A DNA stretch of 44,594 nt from Verrucomicrobiaceae bacterium (GTDB lineage Bacteria; Verrucomicrobiota; Verrucomicrobiia; Verrucomicrobiales; Verrucomicrobiaceae), in assembly GCA_016795375.1 (NCBI GenBank), contig JAEUHJ010000074.1:1-44594 (forward strand). The letters run 5' to 3'. Both the position numbers and the translations under genes were made by a program. Below are positions 1 to 8,112 of the stretch, piece after piece. The notes under the pieces were generated by a model. That model saw only the letters and a program-made list of their open reading frames with translations. It made no database searches and was not told the origin of the DNA. How positions within the stretch are numbered: the stretch's first letter is position 1; each line of letters starts with the position of its first letter.

Positions 1-83
1 CGGTGATTTGCAATGGTTTCCCAGACGACTGCAAACGCGCCAGACACCAACCATCGCAATCAACCGTCAACCTCACCCACGCC

Positions 84-941
84 ATGCCCAATCCCTGGAC
101 CGGAACCGGAAATCCCTACACGAAGCAGGAAGTCGTTGACCGCCTGAAGGCCACGCTGGCGAAGGGCGAGCCCATCATCGCCGCCGGCGCGGGCACGGGC
201 ATCAGCGCGAAGTTCATCGAGAAAGGCGGCGCCGACCTGATCATCATCTACAACAGCGGCCGCTTCCGCATGATGGGGCATGGCTCCACCTGCGGCCTCA
301 TGGCCTATGGCGACGCCAACGCCATCGCCATGGAGATCGGGGAGTATGAGGTGCTTCCCGTCGTCAAAGAGATCCCCGTCGTCTGCGGCGTGCATGCCAC
401 CGACCCGCGCCGCCGCATGTGGCACTGGCTGCAACAGGTCAAAAACATGGGCTTCTCCGGCGTGAACAATTTCCCCACCCACTGCATCGTGGACGGCCAT
501 TTCCGCGGCGTGCTGGAGGAGACCGGCATGAGCGTGCAGAAGGAGTTCGAGATGGTCGGCCTGGCCACGAAGATGGACATGTTCTCCATCGTCTATGTCG
601 CCACGCCCGAGGAGGCCGTGGAGATGGTCAAAAACGGCGCGGACGCCGTCATCGCCCACGTCGGCACCACCGTCGGCGGCAGCATCGGCGTCGTGAACGC
701 CGTGGTGGACTGGGATTTCACCCTCAAGCGCACGCAGGAGATCATCGACGCGGCCCGCAGCGTGAAGAAGGATGTCTTCACCCTCACCCACGGCGGCCCG
801 GTGAACACGCCGAAGGATGTCGAGTTCGTTCTCAGCAAGACCACCGCCGACGGCTTCGTCGGCGCCTCCAGCCTGGAGCGCATGGGTGTGGAGGACTCGC
901 TGACGGGCCTGACCCGCGAATTCAAGGCCGTGCGTCGTTGA
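84..941 (+). CDS. Phosphoenolpyruvate hydrolase-family TIM-barrel protein
   Basis: The 285-aa product matches my recollection of the PEP-hydrolase family, TIM-barrel proteins of the PEP mutase/isocitrate lyase type that are often annotated as signal-transduction TIM barrels. Visible barrel segments include GEPIIAAGAGTGISAKF near the N-terminus, GADLIIIYNSGRFRMMG, a central FSGVNNFPT strand-loop and a C-terminal THGGP loop. The ATG at 84 is chosen because the protein then begins at the family-typical length; the reading frame stays open to position 3, but that extension has no recognisable domain. In other genomes these proteins often neighbour a Tm-1-like ATP-binding protein, which could lie just left of the window (inference). 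The physiological substrate of the family is poorly established. Confidence 0.8.
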   Translation: MPNPWTGTGNPYTKQEVVDRLKATLAKGEPIIAAGAGTGISAKFIEKGGADLIIIYNSGRFRMMGHGSTCGLMAYGDANAIAMEIGEYEVLPVVKEIPVVCGVHATDPRRRMWHWLQQVKNMGFSGVNNFPTHCIVDGHFRGVLEETGMSVQKEFEMVGLATKMDMFSIVYVATPEEAVEMVKNGADAVIAHVGTTVGGSIGVVNAVVDWDFTLKRTQEIIDAARSVKKDVFTLTHGGPVNTPKDVEFVLSKTTADGFVGASSLERMGVEDSLTGLTREFKAVRR

Positions 942-945
942 AAAC

Positions 946-1070
946 GGAGGTCACAGCTACGCTGTCAAAGGTCAAGAGCGTCAAGCAAGCCACAGCACGA
1001 CACTTGACCATTTCTTGACGAATCCTTGACTACGCGTAGCGCCCTTGAAGCGCAACGGCCAGTCACCTCC
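946..1070. repeat. 125-bp nested inverted repeat
   Basis: Four sets of complementary arms are nested around one centre. GGAGGTCAC (946-954) faces GTCACCTCC (1062-1070) with one mismatch. GCTACGC (956-962) faces GCGTAGC (1034-1040) perfectly. Three GTCAA words (964, 971, 980) face three TTGAC words (1004, 1015, 1026); the latter are spaced exactly 11 bp apart. The element starts 4 nt after the stop codon of the upstream gene. It could be a transcription terminator, a REP-like dispersed repeat, a small non-autonomous mobile element or a structured RNA. No second copy was noticed in the window. Confidence 0.6.
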
Positions 1071-1191
1071 TGCCTTTCTTCATGCCGGCTGCTTCATGGA
1101 GGGACTGGCAGGCAGGGGACTCCCGCCAAACCTTGCGCAGCTTGACGGGAAGGCGCCGGACTTCCCCGCCATGTCATGCCCCTCAAGTGGA

Positions 1192-3096
1192 TCATGACAA
1201 GTCATCCCGCCGCGCACACGCCTTGATCTCCTCCAGCTCGGCCCAGCGGGTGAATTTCGCCTCCAGTTCCGCCTTCCTGGCTTCGATCTTTGCGATGTAT
1301 TCATGCGTTCCGGCGCCGAGTTTCACGAACAGTTCGGGATTGTTCATCTCCGCCTCCATTCCGGTGATCTCGGCCTCCAACGTGGCGATCTGGCCTTCCA
1401 GCTCCGAAAGCTCGCGCAGTTCGCGGTTTGTCATCTTGCGCGGTTTGGTCGTCGCCGCCGGTTTTTCCTTCTTCACGGCCACCTGGATGATGGAAGCCTC
1501 CGTGGCGGCCTGCCGGGCGCGTTTTTCCTGGTAGTAGCTGTAGTTCCCGGCGCATTCGTGAATACGACCGTGTCCCTCGAAGGCGATGATCCGGTCGCAT
1601 ACGCGGTCGAGGAAGTAGCGGTCGTGGCTGACGACGAGCACGCAGCCCTGGAAGGCGAGGATCGCCTCCTCCAGCACGCGCATGGTGGCGAGGTCGAGGT
1701 CGTTCGTCGGTTCGTCGAGGATGAGGAAGTTGCCGCCGCGGCGCAGGATCTTCGCGAGGAGCACGCGGCTCTGCTCGCCGCCGCTGAGTTCCTTCACGCG
1801 CATCGTCACGCGTTCGTCGGTGAAGAGGAAGCGCCTCAAATAAGTGCGCACATGCAGCTTTTCGTCGCCGAACTGCACGAAGTCGCTGTTCGGTCCCGCT
1901 ACTTCCTCCATGACACTGTTTTCCGGATCGAGCAGGAGGCGCTGCTGATCGACGTAGTTGAACACGGTGCGCTTGCCGATGGCGACGCTGCCTTCATCCG
2001 GCCGCTGTTCGCCCATCAGGAGTCGCAGCAGCGTGGTTTTGCCCAGGCCGTTGCGACCGATGATGCCGGTGCAAGTGCCTGCTTCGAAGCTGAGATCGAG
2101 ATGGCTGAAGAGCCAGCGGTCGCCGATGTGCGCGCCGATGTTTTTCGCATCGATGACGGTGTTCGCCAGCGGCGGGGCGGGCGGGATGATCAAGTCCATC
2201 ACCAGATCCTCCTCCGGCGCGTCGAGCGCGGCCACGCGGTCAAATTCATCCAGCCGCGTGCGTGCCTTGCTGCGCTGCGCCTTCACTCCGGCGCGGACGA
2301 ACTCGAGTTCATGCCGCAGATAGGCCTGGCGGCGGCGCTCGGTGTTCGCCTCGACGGATTCGCGCAACGCTTTGCTTTCGAGATATGCGCTGTAATTGCC
2401 TGGGTGACTGTAGATGCGCGCATCGTCGATCTCGATGATGCGCGTGGCGATGCGGTCGAGGAAATAGCGGTCGTGCGTGACAAAGAGCACCGCGCCGGTG
2501 AAGTCGCGCAGGAATTTCTCCAGCCACTCGATGGACTCGGCGTCGAGATGGTTCGTCGGCTCGTCGAGCAGCAGCAGGTCAGGCTGCGCGACGAGTGTGC
2601 GGGCGAGCGCGACGCGGCGCTTCTCACCGCCGGAAAGTCCGCTGACGGGGCGATCCTGCGCGGGGAGGCCGAGTTCGTTCATGGCGGTGGAAATACGCGT
2701 CTCCACGTTCCAGCCGTCGTGAAGCTGGATCTGATGCAGCAGCTCCGCCTCTTGATCCTCTTTGTAGTCACCGGATTCATAGCGCGCGACCATGCCAAGC
2801 AGCATCTGCGCGCCGGAGCGGACGTTTACGAGCACGGTGGCCGACTCATCGAGCGTGAACTCCTGCGCGAGGTAGCCGGTGATCATGCTGTTGCGCCGTG
2901 ACACCGTGCCGCTGTCGGGGTTTTCGACGCCTGCGATGATGCGCATGAGGCTGGTTTTGCCGCTGCCGTTTCTGCCGACGAGACCGAGCTTCTCGCCCTC
3001 ATGCACGCTCATCGTCGCCTCGTTGAAGACCTGCTGCAGGCCGAATTGCAGGCGCAGGTTTTTGGCGGAGATGACGGCTGGGATGACGGGGGACAT
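1192..3096 (-). CDS. uup: ABC-F family ATPase, Uup-like
   Basis: This 634-aa soluble protein has two ABC ATPase domains and no membrane segments, which is the ABC-F plan (ribosome-associated translation factors). Domain 1 has Walker A GRNGSGKT at about residues 41-48, signature LSGGEKRR at about 154-161 and Walker B LLLLDEPTNHLD at about 174-185. Domain 2 has GRNGLGKT, LSGGEQSR and FLILDEPTNDLD. A charged helical C-terminus (roughly residues 560-634, rich in E, L and K) resembles the coiled-coil DNA/ribosome-binding tail of Uup rather than the shorter EttA. The start is the ATG at 3096; the frame runs on to 3378, but that extension overlaps the next gene and is low-complexity R/A/G. Orthology to uup is likely, not certain. 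Confidence 0.9.
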   Translation of the reverse strand: MSPVIPAVISAKNLRLQFGLQQVFNEATMSVHEGEKLGLVGRNGSGKTSLMRIIAGVENPDSGTVSRRNSMITGYLAQEFTLDESATVLVNVRSGAQMLLGMVARYESGDYKEDQEAELLHQIQLHDGWNVETRISTAMNELGLPAQDRPVSGLSGGEKRRVALARTLVAQPDLLLLDEPTNHLDAESIEWLEKFLRDFTGAVLFVTHDRYFLDRIATRIIEIDDARIYSHPGNYSAYLESKALRESVEANTERRRQAYLRHELEFVRAGVKAQRSKARTRLDEFDRVAALDAPEEDLVMDLIIPPAPPLANTVIDAKNIGAHIGDRWLFSHLDLSFEAGTCTGIIGRNGLGKTTLLRLLMGEQRPDEGSVAIGKRTVFNYVDQQRLLLDPENSVMEEVAGPNSDFVQFGDEKLHVRTYLRRFLFTDERVTMRVKELSGGEQSRVLLAKILRRGGNFLILDEPTNDLDLATMRVLEEAILAFQGCVLVVSHDRYFLDRVCDRIIAFEGHGRIHECAGNYSYYQEKRARQAATEASIIQVAVKKEKPAATTKPRKMTNRELRELSELEGQIATLEAEITGMEAEMNNPELFVKLGAGTHEYIAKIEARKAELEAKFTRWAELEEIKACARRDDLS

Positions 3097-3152
3097 CAAG
3101 GGGCGGGTCTGATAGCACGAACCTGCCGCGTCGCGATGAAAAAGCTTGCCTC

Positions 3153-3740
3153 CTATTCCTGCCGCCGCCGCAGGACGGCCACCCAGCGGTCCACGGACTT
3201 GCCGGCGGCGTCCTTGAGCGCGCGGCTGGCCTTGTTGCGCTTGTTGCTCACGACCTCCATGCCGAGCGCCTCCAGCGCCCGCAGCGCAAGCCGATGCTCG
3301 ACATCGAAGTAGCTGGTGATCACCAGCATGCCGTCTGGACGCAGCTTGGCGATGCCTTGGTCGAAAATTTTCCTCCACAGCTCCTGCCCGTGCCAGAAGT
3401 TCTGATGGCGCAGGAAGACCATGTTGAAATCTTCGCCCAGTTCCTTGTGCTGGTCGATCTTCGTGGCGTCCTCGATCAAAAACTGCGCCGGGAGATTCCG
3501 ATGCGTCTCCCGCGCCTGCCGGATTTCACGAATGCGGATGTCCGCGCCCACCATTTCGACCGCTCCGCCTTGGGTGAGTTCCGAACCGACCTGGATCAAC
3601 GTCTCCGCCTCGTCACAACGCCCGCAGGCCAGGTTCAAAATCCGCATGTCCTTCTGCGCCGCCGGCAGATGCGGCGACAGCGAGTCGTGAAGAAGCGTTT
3701 TGAGCTTCGCCATGTCTTCGGTGATGGAAGGAGGCTGCAT
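3153..3740 (-). CDS. Class I SAM-dependent methyltransferase-like protein
   Basis: A 195-aa protein with a Rossmann-type SAM-binding motif I, RILNLACGRCDEAETL, at about residues 33-48, an acidic motif II region (EMVGADIRIREIRQA), QFLIEDATKI in the motif III position and a late LRPDGMLVITSYFD strand typical of post-motif III. The substrate is unknown. It lies 56 nt upstream of the ABC-F gene on the same strand and begins 8 nt after the end of the broken lipoprotein gene, so it may be the tail of that transcript. Confidence 0.7.
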   Translation of the reverse strand: MQPPSITEDMAKLKTLLHDSLSPHLPAAQKDMRILNLACGRCDEAETLIQVGSELTQGGAVEMVGADIRIREIRQARETHRNLPAQFLIEDATKIDQHKELGEDFNMVFLRHQNFWHGQELWRKIFDQGIAKLRPDGMLVITSYFDVEHRLALRALEALGMEVVSNKRNKASRALKDAAGKSVDRWVAVLRRRQE

Positions 3741-3748
3741 GGCTTTTC

Positions 3749-4256
3749 TTAACTCCAGTACGTCTCGATGACAACTTTGGTGCCATGTTCGGAAATAGTG
3801 ATTTCCGCATGCATGGCACCTCCGCCGGGTATGATTTCTATTTCTTGGTCTTCGAGTGTTTGACGTGTGCTATACCTCGCGTCATCACAAATTGTGAAAA
3901 CCGCATCTGTGGAAATCACAAATCATGATGGCGAGAGGTATAAACGCTTGCCTGGTGCCGGGTGAGGCTTTGAGCCAGGCGAGAATCACTTCCGGTTTTG
4001 CCGTGAAGGTAACCACGAATGTTCGCGTGAATCCGCTGCCGCGCGTTACGACATGCACCTGCTCATTCGGCACTGGCAACGGTGCAAGTCGGGCCCACAC
4101 ACGGGTTATCGCAAGCGCGTGCGGTTTGTTCCAACTCAAATTGGGGTCGGGAAAATACATGCACCCTCCAGTGATCAAAGTCACACCCAGCAAAGTGAAC
4201 AGACAACCTTTGAAGCACCCGTGTCTCCTGGAAGGCTTTGGAGCAGTTTGACCCAT
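3749..4256 (-). pseudogene. Small putative lipoprotein gene broken by a 31-bp insertion
   Basis: The intact 5' part (ATG at 4256, stop at 3885-3887) encodes 123 aa: a basic N-terminus, a hydrophobic stretch CLFTLLGVTLITGG and a lipobox-like Cys at residue 32, then a beta-rich region with EVILAWLKASPGTRQA. It ends in an out-of-character tail, FHRCGFHNL. The +1 frame beyond it, ending at TAA 3749-3751, encodes a convincing continuation, PGGGAMHAEITISEHG then TKVVIETYWS. Deleting one copy of the 9-bp direct repeat plus the intervening 22 bp (31 bp in all) joins both halves into a single open frame of about 158 aa. The function is unknown. The gene begins 2 nt after the preceding exported-protein gene. 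A sequencing artefact is less likely, because the extra bases form an exact repeat-bounded unit. Confidence 0.7.
3884..3923. repeat. 9-bp direct repeat bounding the inserted segment
   Basis: ATCACAAAT occurs at 3884-3892 and again at 3915-3923, with 22 bp between (3893-3914). The 31-bp repeat-plus-spacer length is not a multiple of three and accounts exactly for the frame break in the lipoprotein gene. A 9-bp duplication is the size made by several transposase families, so this may be a transposon excision footprint; slipped-strand duplication is the alternative. Confidence 0.75.
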
Positions 4257-4258
4257 GC

Positions 4259-4957
4259 TCACTCCGGCTTCGTGAACACCCCCGCCGCGGCTTTCACGGA
4301 AATTTTCTGGTTGGCGACATACGCCTTCGTGGCGGCCATGCGTATCTCGGAGCGCGGGCCGTTGCGGAGCCAGACTTCGAGCGCGTCGCGCAGCAGGAAG
4401 GAGCCGGGATACATGAACTGCTCGGTCGTGAGAACGGGACGGGCTTTCAATGCTTCGAGGTGCGGCTTGAACCAACTTGCGCTCAGGCAGCAGAGGATGA
4501 TCGCATCGGTGGATGTGGCGGTGTCGAGCGGTGCAACGGCCACGGGCGCGTCCATGAGGCCGTTGTGGCCGATGAAGGCGGTCAGATCGCTTTTGCGCCC
4601 GCGCAGGTTCGCGAAAAAGGCATCCAAGCACTGGTGGATGTTTTTTCCGCGCCACGCTTCCGCGACGAGCACACAATCCTTCGATGCATGACGGTAGCTG
4701 CGGCGCTCCAAAATCTCCGGTGAGGGATTTTCCTCCGTCTTTTCGAGCTTCCACGCCTTGCTGCGGCCAAACACCGACTTGAAGCCGTCCGTGGTGCCCC
4801 AGTAGAGATTGTTCGCCGCATCGTCGCCATTCCCGATCTTCACCGGCACCTTGGCAATGCCCTGATGCTCGTTGTCGGCGAGAGCGACGAAGACATGGAC
4901 CCGTCTGGTTTCCGCAAACGCGCCGACGCATGCGAGCATGCCCACGCAGAACACCAT
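4259..4957 (-). CDS. Exported protein of unknown function
   Basis: A 232-aa protein opening with a signal peptide (MVFCVGMLACVGAFA, likely cut before ETRR), so it probably acts in the periplasm. The mature part is mixed alpha/beta; LTAFIGHNGLMDAP and AIILCCLSASWF look like buried strand-turn segments. I do not recognise a family. The start ATG at 4957 follows the trpB stop by 19 nt, and the gene ends 2 nt before the lipoprotein ATG, so all three are probably co-transcribed. An in-frame ATT a few codons upstream would give a more typical basic signal start (KTWLMVF), but ATT starts are rare. Confidence 0.65.
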   Translation of the reverse strand: MVFCVGMLACVGAFAETRRVHVFVALADNEHQGIAKVPVKIGNGDDAANNLYWGTTDGFKSVFGRSKAWKLEKTEENPSPEILERRSYRHASKDCVLVAEAWRGKNIHQCLDAFFANLRGRKSDLTAFIGHNGLMDAPVAVAPLDTATSTDAIILCCLSASWFKPHLEALKARPVLTTEQFMYPGSFLLRDALEVWLRNGPRSEIRMAATKAYVANQKISVKAAAGVFTKPE

Positions 4958-4976
4958 GAGCCATGTCTTAATGCGA

Positions 4977-6203
4977 TCAAAACTTCAATTCCTCGCCAAA
5001 GATCATGCGCGCGGCCTGGGCGACGTCCTTGTCGCCACGACCGGACAGGTTGGCGAGGATGATCTGATCTTTACGCATCGTGGGGGCCACTTTTTTGACC
5101 TCGGCGATGGCGTGAGCGCTTTCGAGAGCGGGGATGATGCCTTCGACCTGGCTGAGTTCTTGGAAGGCATCGAGCGCCTCGGCGTCGGTGGCGTAGTTAT
5201 AGGTCACGCGGCCCTGATCGTGCAGCCAGGCGTGCTCCGGGCCGATGGCGGCGTAGTCGAGGCCGGCGCTGACGCTGTGGGTGAGCTCGATCTGGCCGTC
5301 GGCATTGGCCAGCAGCCACGTTTTGGTGCCTTGCAGCACACCGAGCCGGCCGCCTTGGAAGCGCGCGGCATGGCGTTCAGGAATGATGCCGTCGCCACCG
5401 GCTTCGACACCGGTCATGCGCACGTCCTTGTCATTCAGGAAAGGATGAAACAGGCCGATGCTGTTGCTGCCGCCGCCGACGCAGGCCACCAACAGATCCG
5501 GCAGGCGGCCTTCACGCTCCAAAATCTGCCGACGTGCCTCGATGCCGATGACGCGGTGGAAATCGCGCACCATCATCGGGAACGGATGCGATCCGAGCGC
5601 GGAGCCGAGGATGTAATGCGTGGTGTTCACATTCGTGACCCAGTCGCGCATGGCTTCATTCACCGCCTCCTTCAGCGTGGCCTGACCTGCGGTGACGGGC
5701 ACCACATCGGCGCCGAGAAACTTCATGCGCGCGACGTTAAGCGCCTGGCGCTCCATATCGACCTTCCCCATGTAAATAACGCACTCGAAGCCGAAACGCG
5801 CGCAAACTGTGGCGGTGGCGACGCCGTGCTGCCCCGCGCCGGTCTCTGCGATGATGCGTTTTTTGCCGAGGCGTCGCGCCAGCAGGATCTGACCGAGGGC
5901 GTTGTTGATCTTGTGCGCGCCGGTGTGCAGCAAGTCCTCGCGCTTGAGGTAAATCTTCGCGCCGCCGAGTTTTTCAGTCCAGCGTTCGGCAAAGTAGAGC
6001 GGCGTGGGGCGGCCCACATACTCGTGCAGGAGCCCGTCGAGTTCCTTTTGGAAGGCGGGATCGGCCTTGGCCTTCTCGTAGTGATCGGAGAGCTCCGTGA
6101 GCGCCAACATGAGCGTCTCAGGCACGAACATGCCGCCATACGGGCCGAAGTGGCCGTGGGTGTCTGGCATCACGGGGAGCGGAAGGATCGAGGCGGCGGT
6201 CAT
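4977..6203 (-). CDS. trpB: Tryptophan synthase beta chain
   Basis: A PLP enzyme that condenses indole with L-serine to give tryptophan. The 408-aa length suits TrpB1 (about 395-410). Diagnostic stretches are present: [12 protein letters not shown] near the N-terminus, [19 protein letters not shown] with the PLP lysine, [13 protein letters not shown], the phosphate-binding [10 protein letters not shown] and the C-terminal LSGRGDKD. The ATG at 6203 is preferred; the frame extends to 6305 without family similarity. No trpA, trpC or trpF is seen nearby. It instead follows lpxD in the outer-membrane gene run, an unusual setting that suggests trpB here is not in a classical trp operon. Confidence 0.96.
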   Translation of the reverse strand: MTAASILPLPVMPDTHGHFGPYGGMFVPETLMLALTELSDHYEKAKADPAFQKELDGLLHEYVGRPTPLYFAERWTEKLGGAKIYLKREDLLHTGAHKINNALGQILLARRLGKKRIIAETGAGQHGVATATVCARFGFECVIYMGKVDMERQALNVARMKFLGADVVPVTAGQATLKEAVNEAMRDWVTNVNTTHYILGSALGSHPFPMMVRDFHRVIGIEARRQILEREGRLPDLLVACVGGGSNSIGLFHPFLNDKDVRMTGVEAGGDGIIPERHAARFQGGRLGVLQGTKTWLLANADGQIELTHSVSAGLDYAAIGPEHAWLHDQGRVTYNYATDAEALDAFQELSQVEGIIPALESAHAIAEVKKVAPTMRKDQIILANLSGRGDKDVAQAARMIFGEELKF

Positions 6204-6279
6204 GGGGAGGCGAAGGTAGAACGAATGCCGTTTTTGGCAACGCCCACCCTGCAATCCCGAACCCGGCTTCGCTCCCGGA

Positions 6280-7341
6280 TCACTCCTTGGAGGCAGAGGC
6301 TTCAAGGGCGGCGAGCTTTTTTTCTAACGCGCGAATGCGATCGATCAATTCGGGAATGCGGGCTGGAAGAGCCATCATCTTGCGGCCTTCGGCAAGCGGC
6401 CTGGCCGGAAAGCCGGTGTAGGCGCCGGGGTGCGTCAGATTTTTGGTGACACCGGATTTGGCGAGAATCATGGCCTGGTCGCCTATCTCCAGGTGGCCGG
6501 CGGCACCGGCCTGGCCGCCCATGGTGACGTAGTTGCCCAGGCGCGTGCTGCCGGAGATGCCGACCTGGGAAACGAGGATGCAGTGCTTCCCCAGGACGCA
6601 ATTGTGGCCGATCTGCACGAGGTTGTCGATCTTCGTGCCCTCGCCGATCCAGGTGCGACCGAAACGTGCGCGGTCGATGGTGGTGCAGGAGCCGATCTCC
6701 ACGTCGTCGTCGATCTGCACGATGCCGACCTGGTCGATCTTCTGATGGCGTCCTTTGACGATCTCGTAGCCGAAGCCGTCGGAACCGATGACGGAGCCGC
6801 TGTGAAGGATGACGCGGTTGCCGAGCACGCAGCGTTCCTTGATGGTGGCATTGGCATGGATGACGCAATCCATGCCGAGTCTCACGCCCCGGCCGATGAA
6901 GGCACCTGCGTGGATGACACACCCGGCGCCGATGCTCACGCCGCTCTCAACGACGGCATTCGGGCCGATGCTGACCTGCTGCGGATCGAAGGCCACGTCA
7001 TTGGCGACCACCGCCGACTCATGAACGCCGGGGACAAACTCGATGGAGGGCGGGCCGAAGAATCGAATGACGCTGGAGAAGGCGAGCGTGGGGTTTTTGA
7101 CACGGATGAGCGCAAGGCCGGGCGGGACATCCCCCACGTCCATATCGTCCGGCACGAGCGCGGCGGAGGCGCGGGTGGTTTTGAGCGCGGGCAGATAACG
7201 GACGTTGCCAAGGAAGGTGACCTCCCCCGGACCGGCGTCAGCGATGGAGTTGATGCCGGTGACGGTGTTTCCGGCGTCGCCAACGGCGAGATCACCGCCG
7301 ACGAGCTCAGCCAGCTTTTGCAGGTTGATCGAATGGCTCAT
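6280..7341 (-). CDS. lpxD: UDP-3-O-(3-hydroxyacyl)glucosamine N-acyltransferase
   Basis: LpxD adds the second acyl chain in lipid A synthesis, so it implies a lipopolysaccharide outer membrane. The 353-aa protein has the N-terminal uridine-binding domain ([15 protein letters not shown]) and a left-handed beta-helix with hexapeptide repeats (for example [20 protein letters not shown]). [13 protein letters not shown] carries the expected catalytic histidine. The C-terminus is helical ([18 protein letters not shown]), as in trimeric LpxD. Start ATG at 7341. The order bamA-skp-lpxD is conserved across Gram-negative bacteria; fabZ and lpxA, which often follow, are replaced here by trpB. Confidence 0.95.
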   Translation of the reverse strand: MSHSINLQKLAELVGGDLAVGDAGNTVTGINSIADAGPGEVTFLGNVRYLPALKTTRASAALVPDDMDVGDVPPGLALIRVKNPTLAFSSVIRFFGPPSIEFVPGVHESAVVANDVAFDPQQVSIGPNAVVESGVSIGAGCVIHAGAFIGRGVRLGMDCVIHANATIKERCVLGNRVILHSGSVIGSDGFGYEIVKGRHQKIDQVGIVQIDDDVEIGSCTTIDRARFGRTWIGEGTKIDNLVQIGHNCVLGKHCILVSQVGISGSTRLGNYVTMGGQAGAAGHLEIGDQAMILAKSGVTKNLTHPGAYTGFPARPLAEGRKMMALPARIPELIDRIRALEKKLAALEASASKE

Positions 7342-7422
7342 GGGCGGGGATGATGGCGCTGGAAAACAAAAAAGACACGTCGCAATCACGCTCGACGTGC
7401 CTTGATGACATGCCGGCCGGGC

Positions 7423-8052
7423 CTATTTTTTCGGCTCTTCCGCCTTCGGGGCTGCGTCCGCCTTCTTCGGCTCGGCTCCTGGGGGGGGGGCGTTCTTGTT
7501 GAGTTCGACGATAAGCTGGTCCGTCATGTCGGTGGCCGCTCCTTCCTTGACGTGCAGAATGATTGGCACGGTGGAGAGGCTGACGCCGGTCTTGTCGAAG
7601 ACGATGTCGAAGCCCTCCGCCTTGGACTTGTCACGCACGACGACGAGGATTTCCTCATAGAGGCCTTTGCGAATCTGCATGTCCTCCTGCTTAAGCTGCG
7701 TCTGGCGGCGTTCGGCGAATTCCTGCATCTCCATCTCCATGGAGCGGATTTCCTTCAACTTCTCGCCGAGCTCGGCGGCGTATTTGTTGCGCTGCTCCGG
7801 GGTGATGATGGGATCCTGGGCGGTTTTCTGCAGTTTCTGGGCCTCATTGGCGAGGTTCTTGTACACCGTCTGGCGCTCCTGCATTTCCTGGGCGGCCTTC
7901 TCGTAATTTCCTTTGTATTTCTCCGCGGCCGTCTTGGTCTTGTGAAATTCCTGGAAGACCCTGGACATGTCGATCACGCCGATTCTGAGGTCGGCGGCCT
8001 GCATGGATGCGGTGAGGGAGAGAAGGATGGCGGTGAACGCGCTGCGAATCAT
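7423..8052 (-). CDS. skp: OmpH/Skp-like periplasmic chaperone
   Basis: A 209-aa exported protein with a signal peptide (MIRSAFTAILLSLTASMQAA). The OmpH-family opening IGVIDMSRVFQEFHKTKTA is followed by a long coiled coil (about residues 40-130) and a closing region that resembles the Skp body (YEEILVVVRDKSKAEGFDIVFDKTG). Skp holds unfolded outer-membrane proteins for BamA. It lies between bamA and lpxD as in many Gram-negatives. The C-terminal tail (NAPPPGAEPKKADAAPKA) is low-complexity and is encoded partly by a run of ten C on the coding strand (7481-7490), so slippage would change only about the last 20 residues. Confidence 0.88.
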   Translation of the reverse strand: MIRSAFTAILLSLTASMQAADLRIGVIDMSRVFQEFHKTKTAAEKYKGNYEKAAQEMQERQTVYKNLANEAQKLQKTAQDPIITPEQRNKYAAELGEKLKEIRSMEMEMQEFAERRQTQLKQEDMQIRKGLYEEILVVVRDKSKAEGFDIVFDKTGVSLSTVPIILHVKEGAATDMTDQLIVELNKNAPPPGAEPKKADAAPKAEEPKK

Positions 8053-8112
8053 AGGAGGGGTAGTTTGAACGGGATTGATCCGGCGGACAAACAAAATGTC
8101 CGCCGCCGCGGG

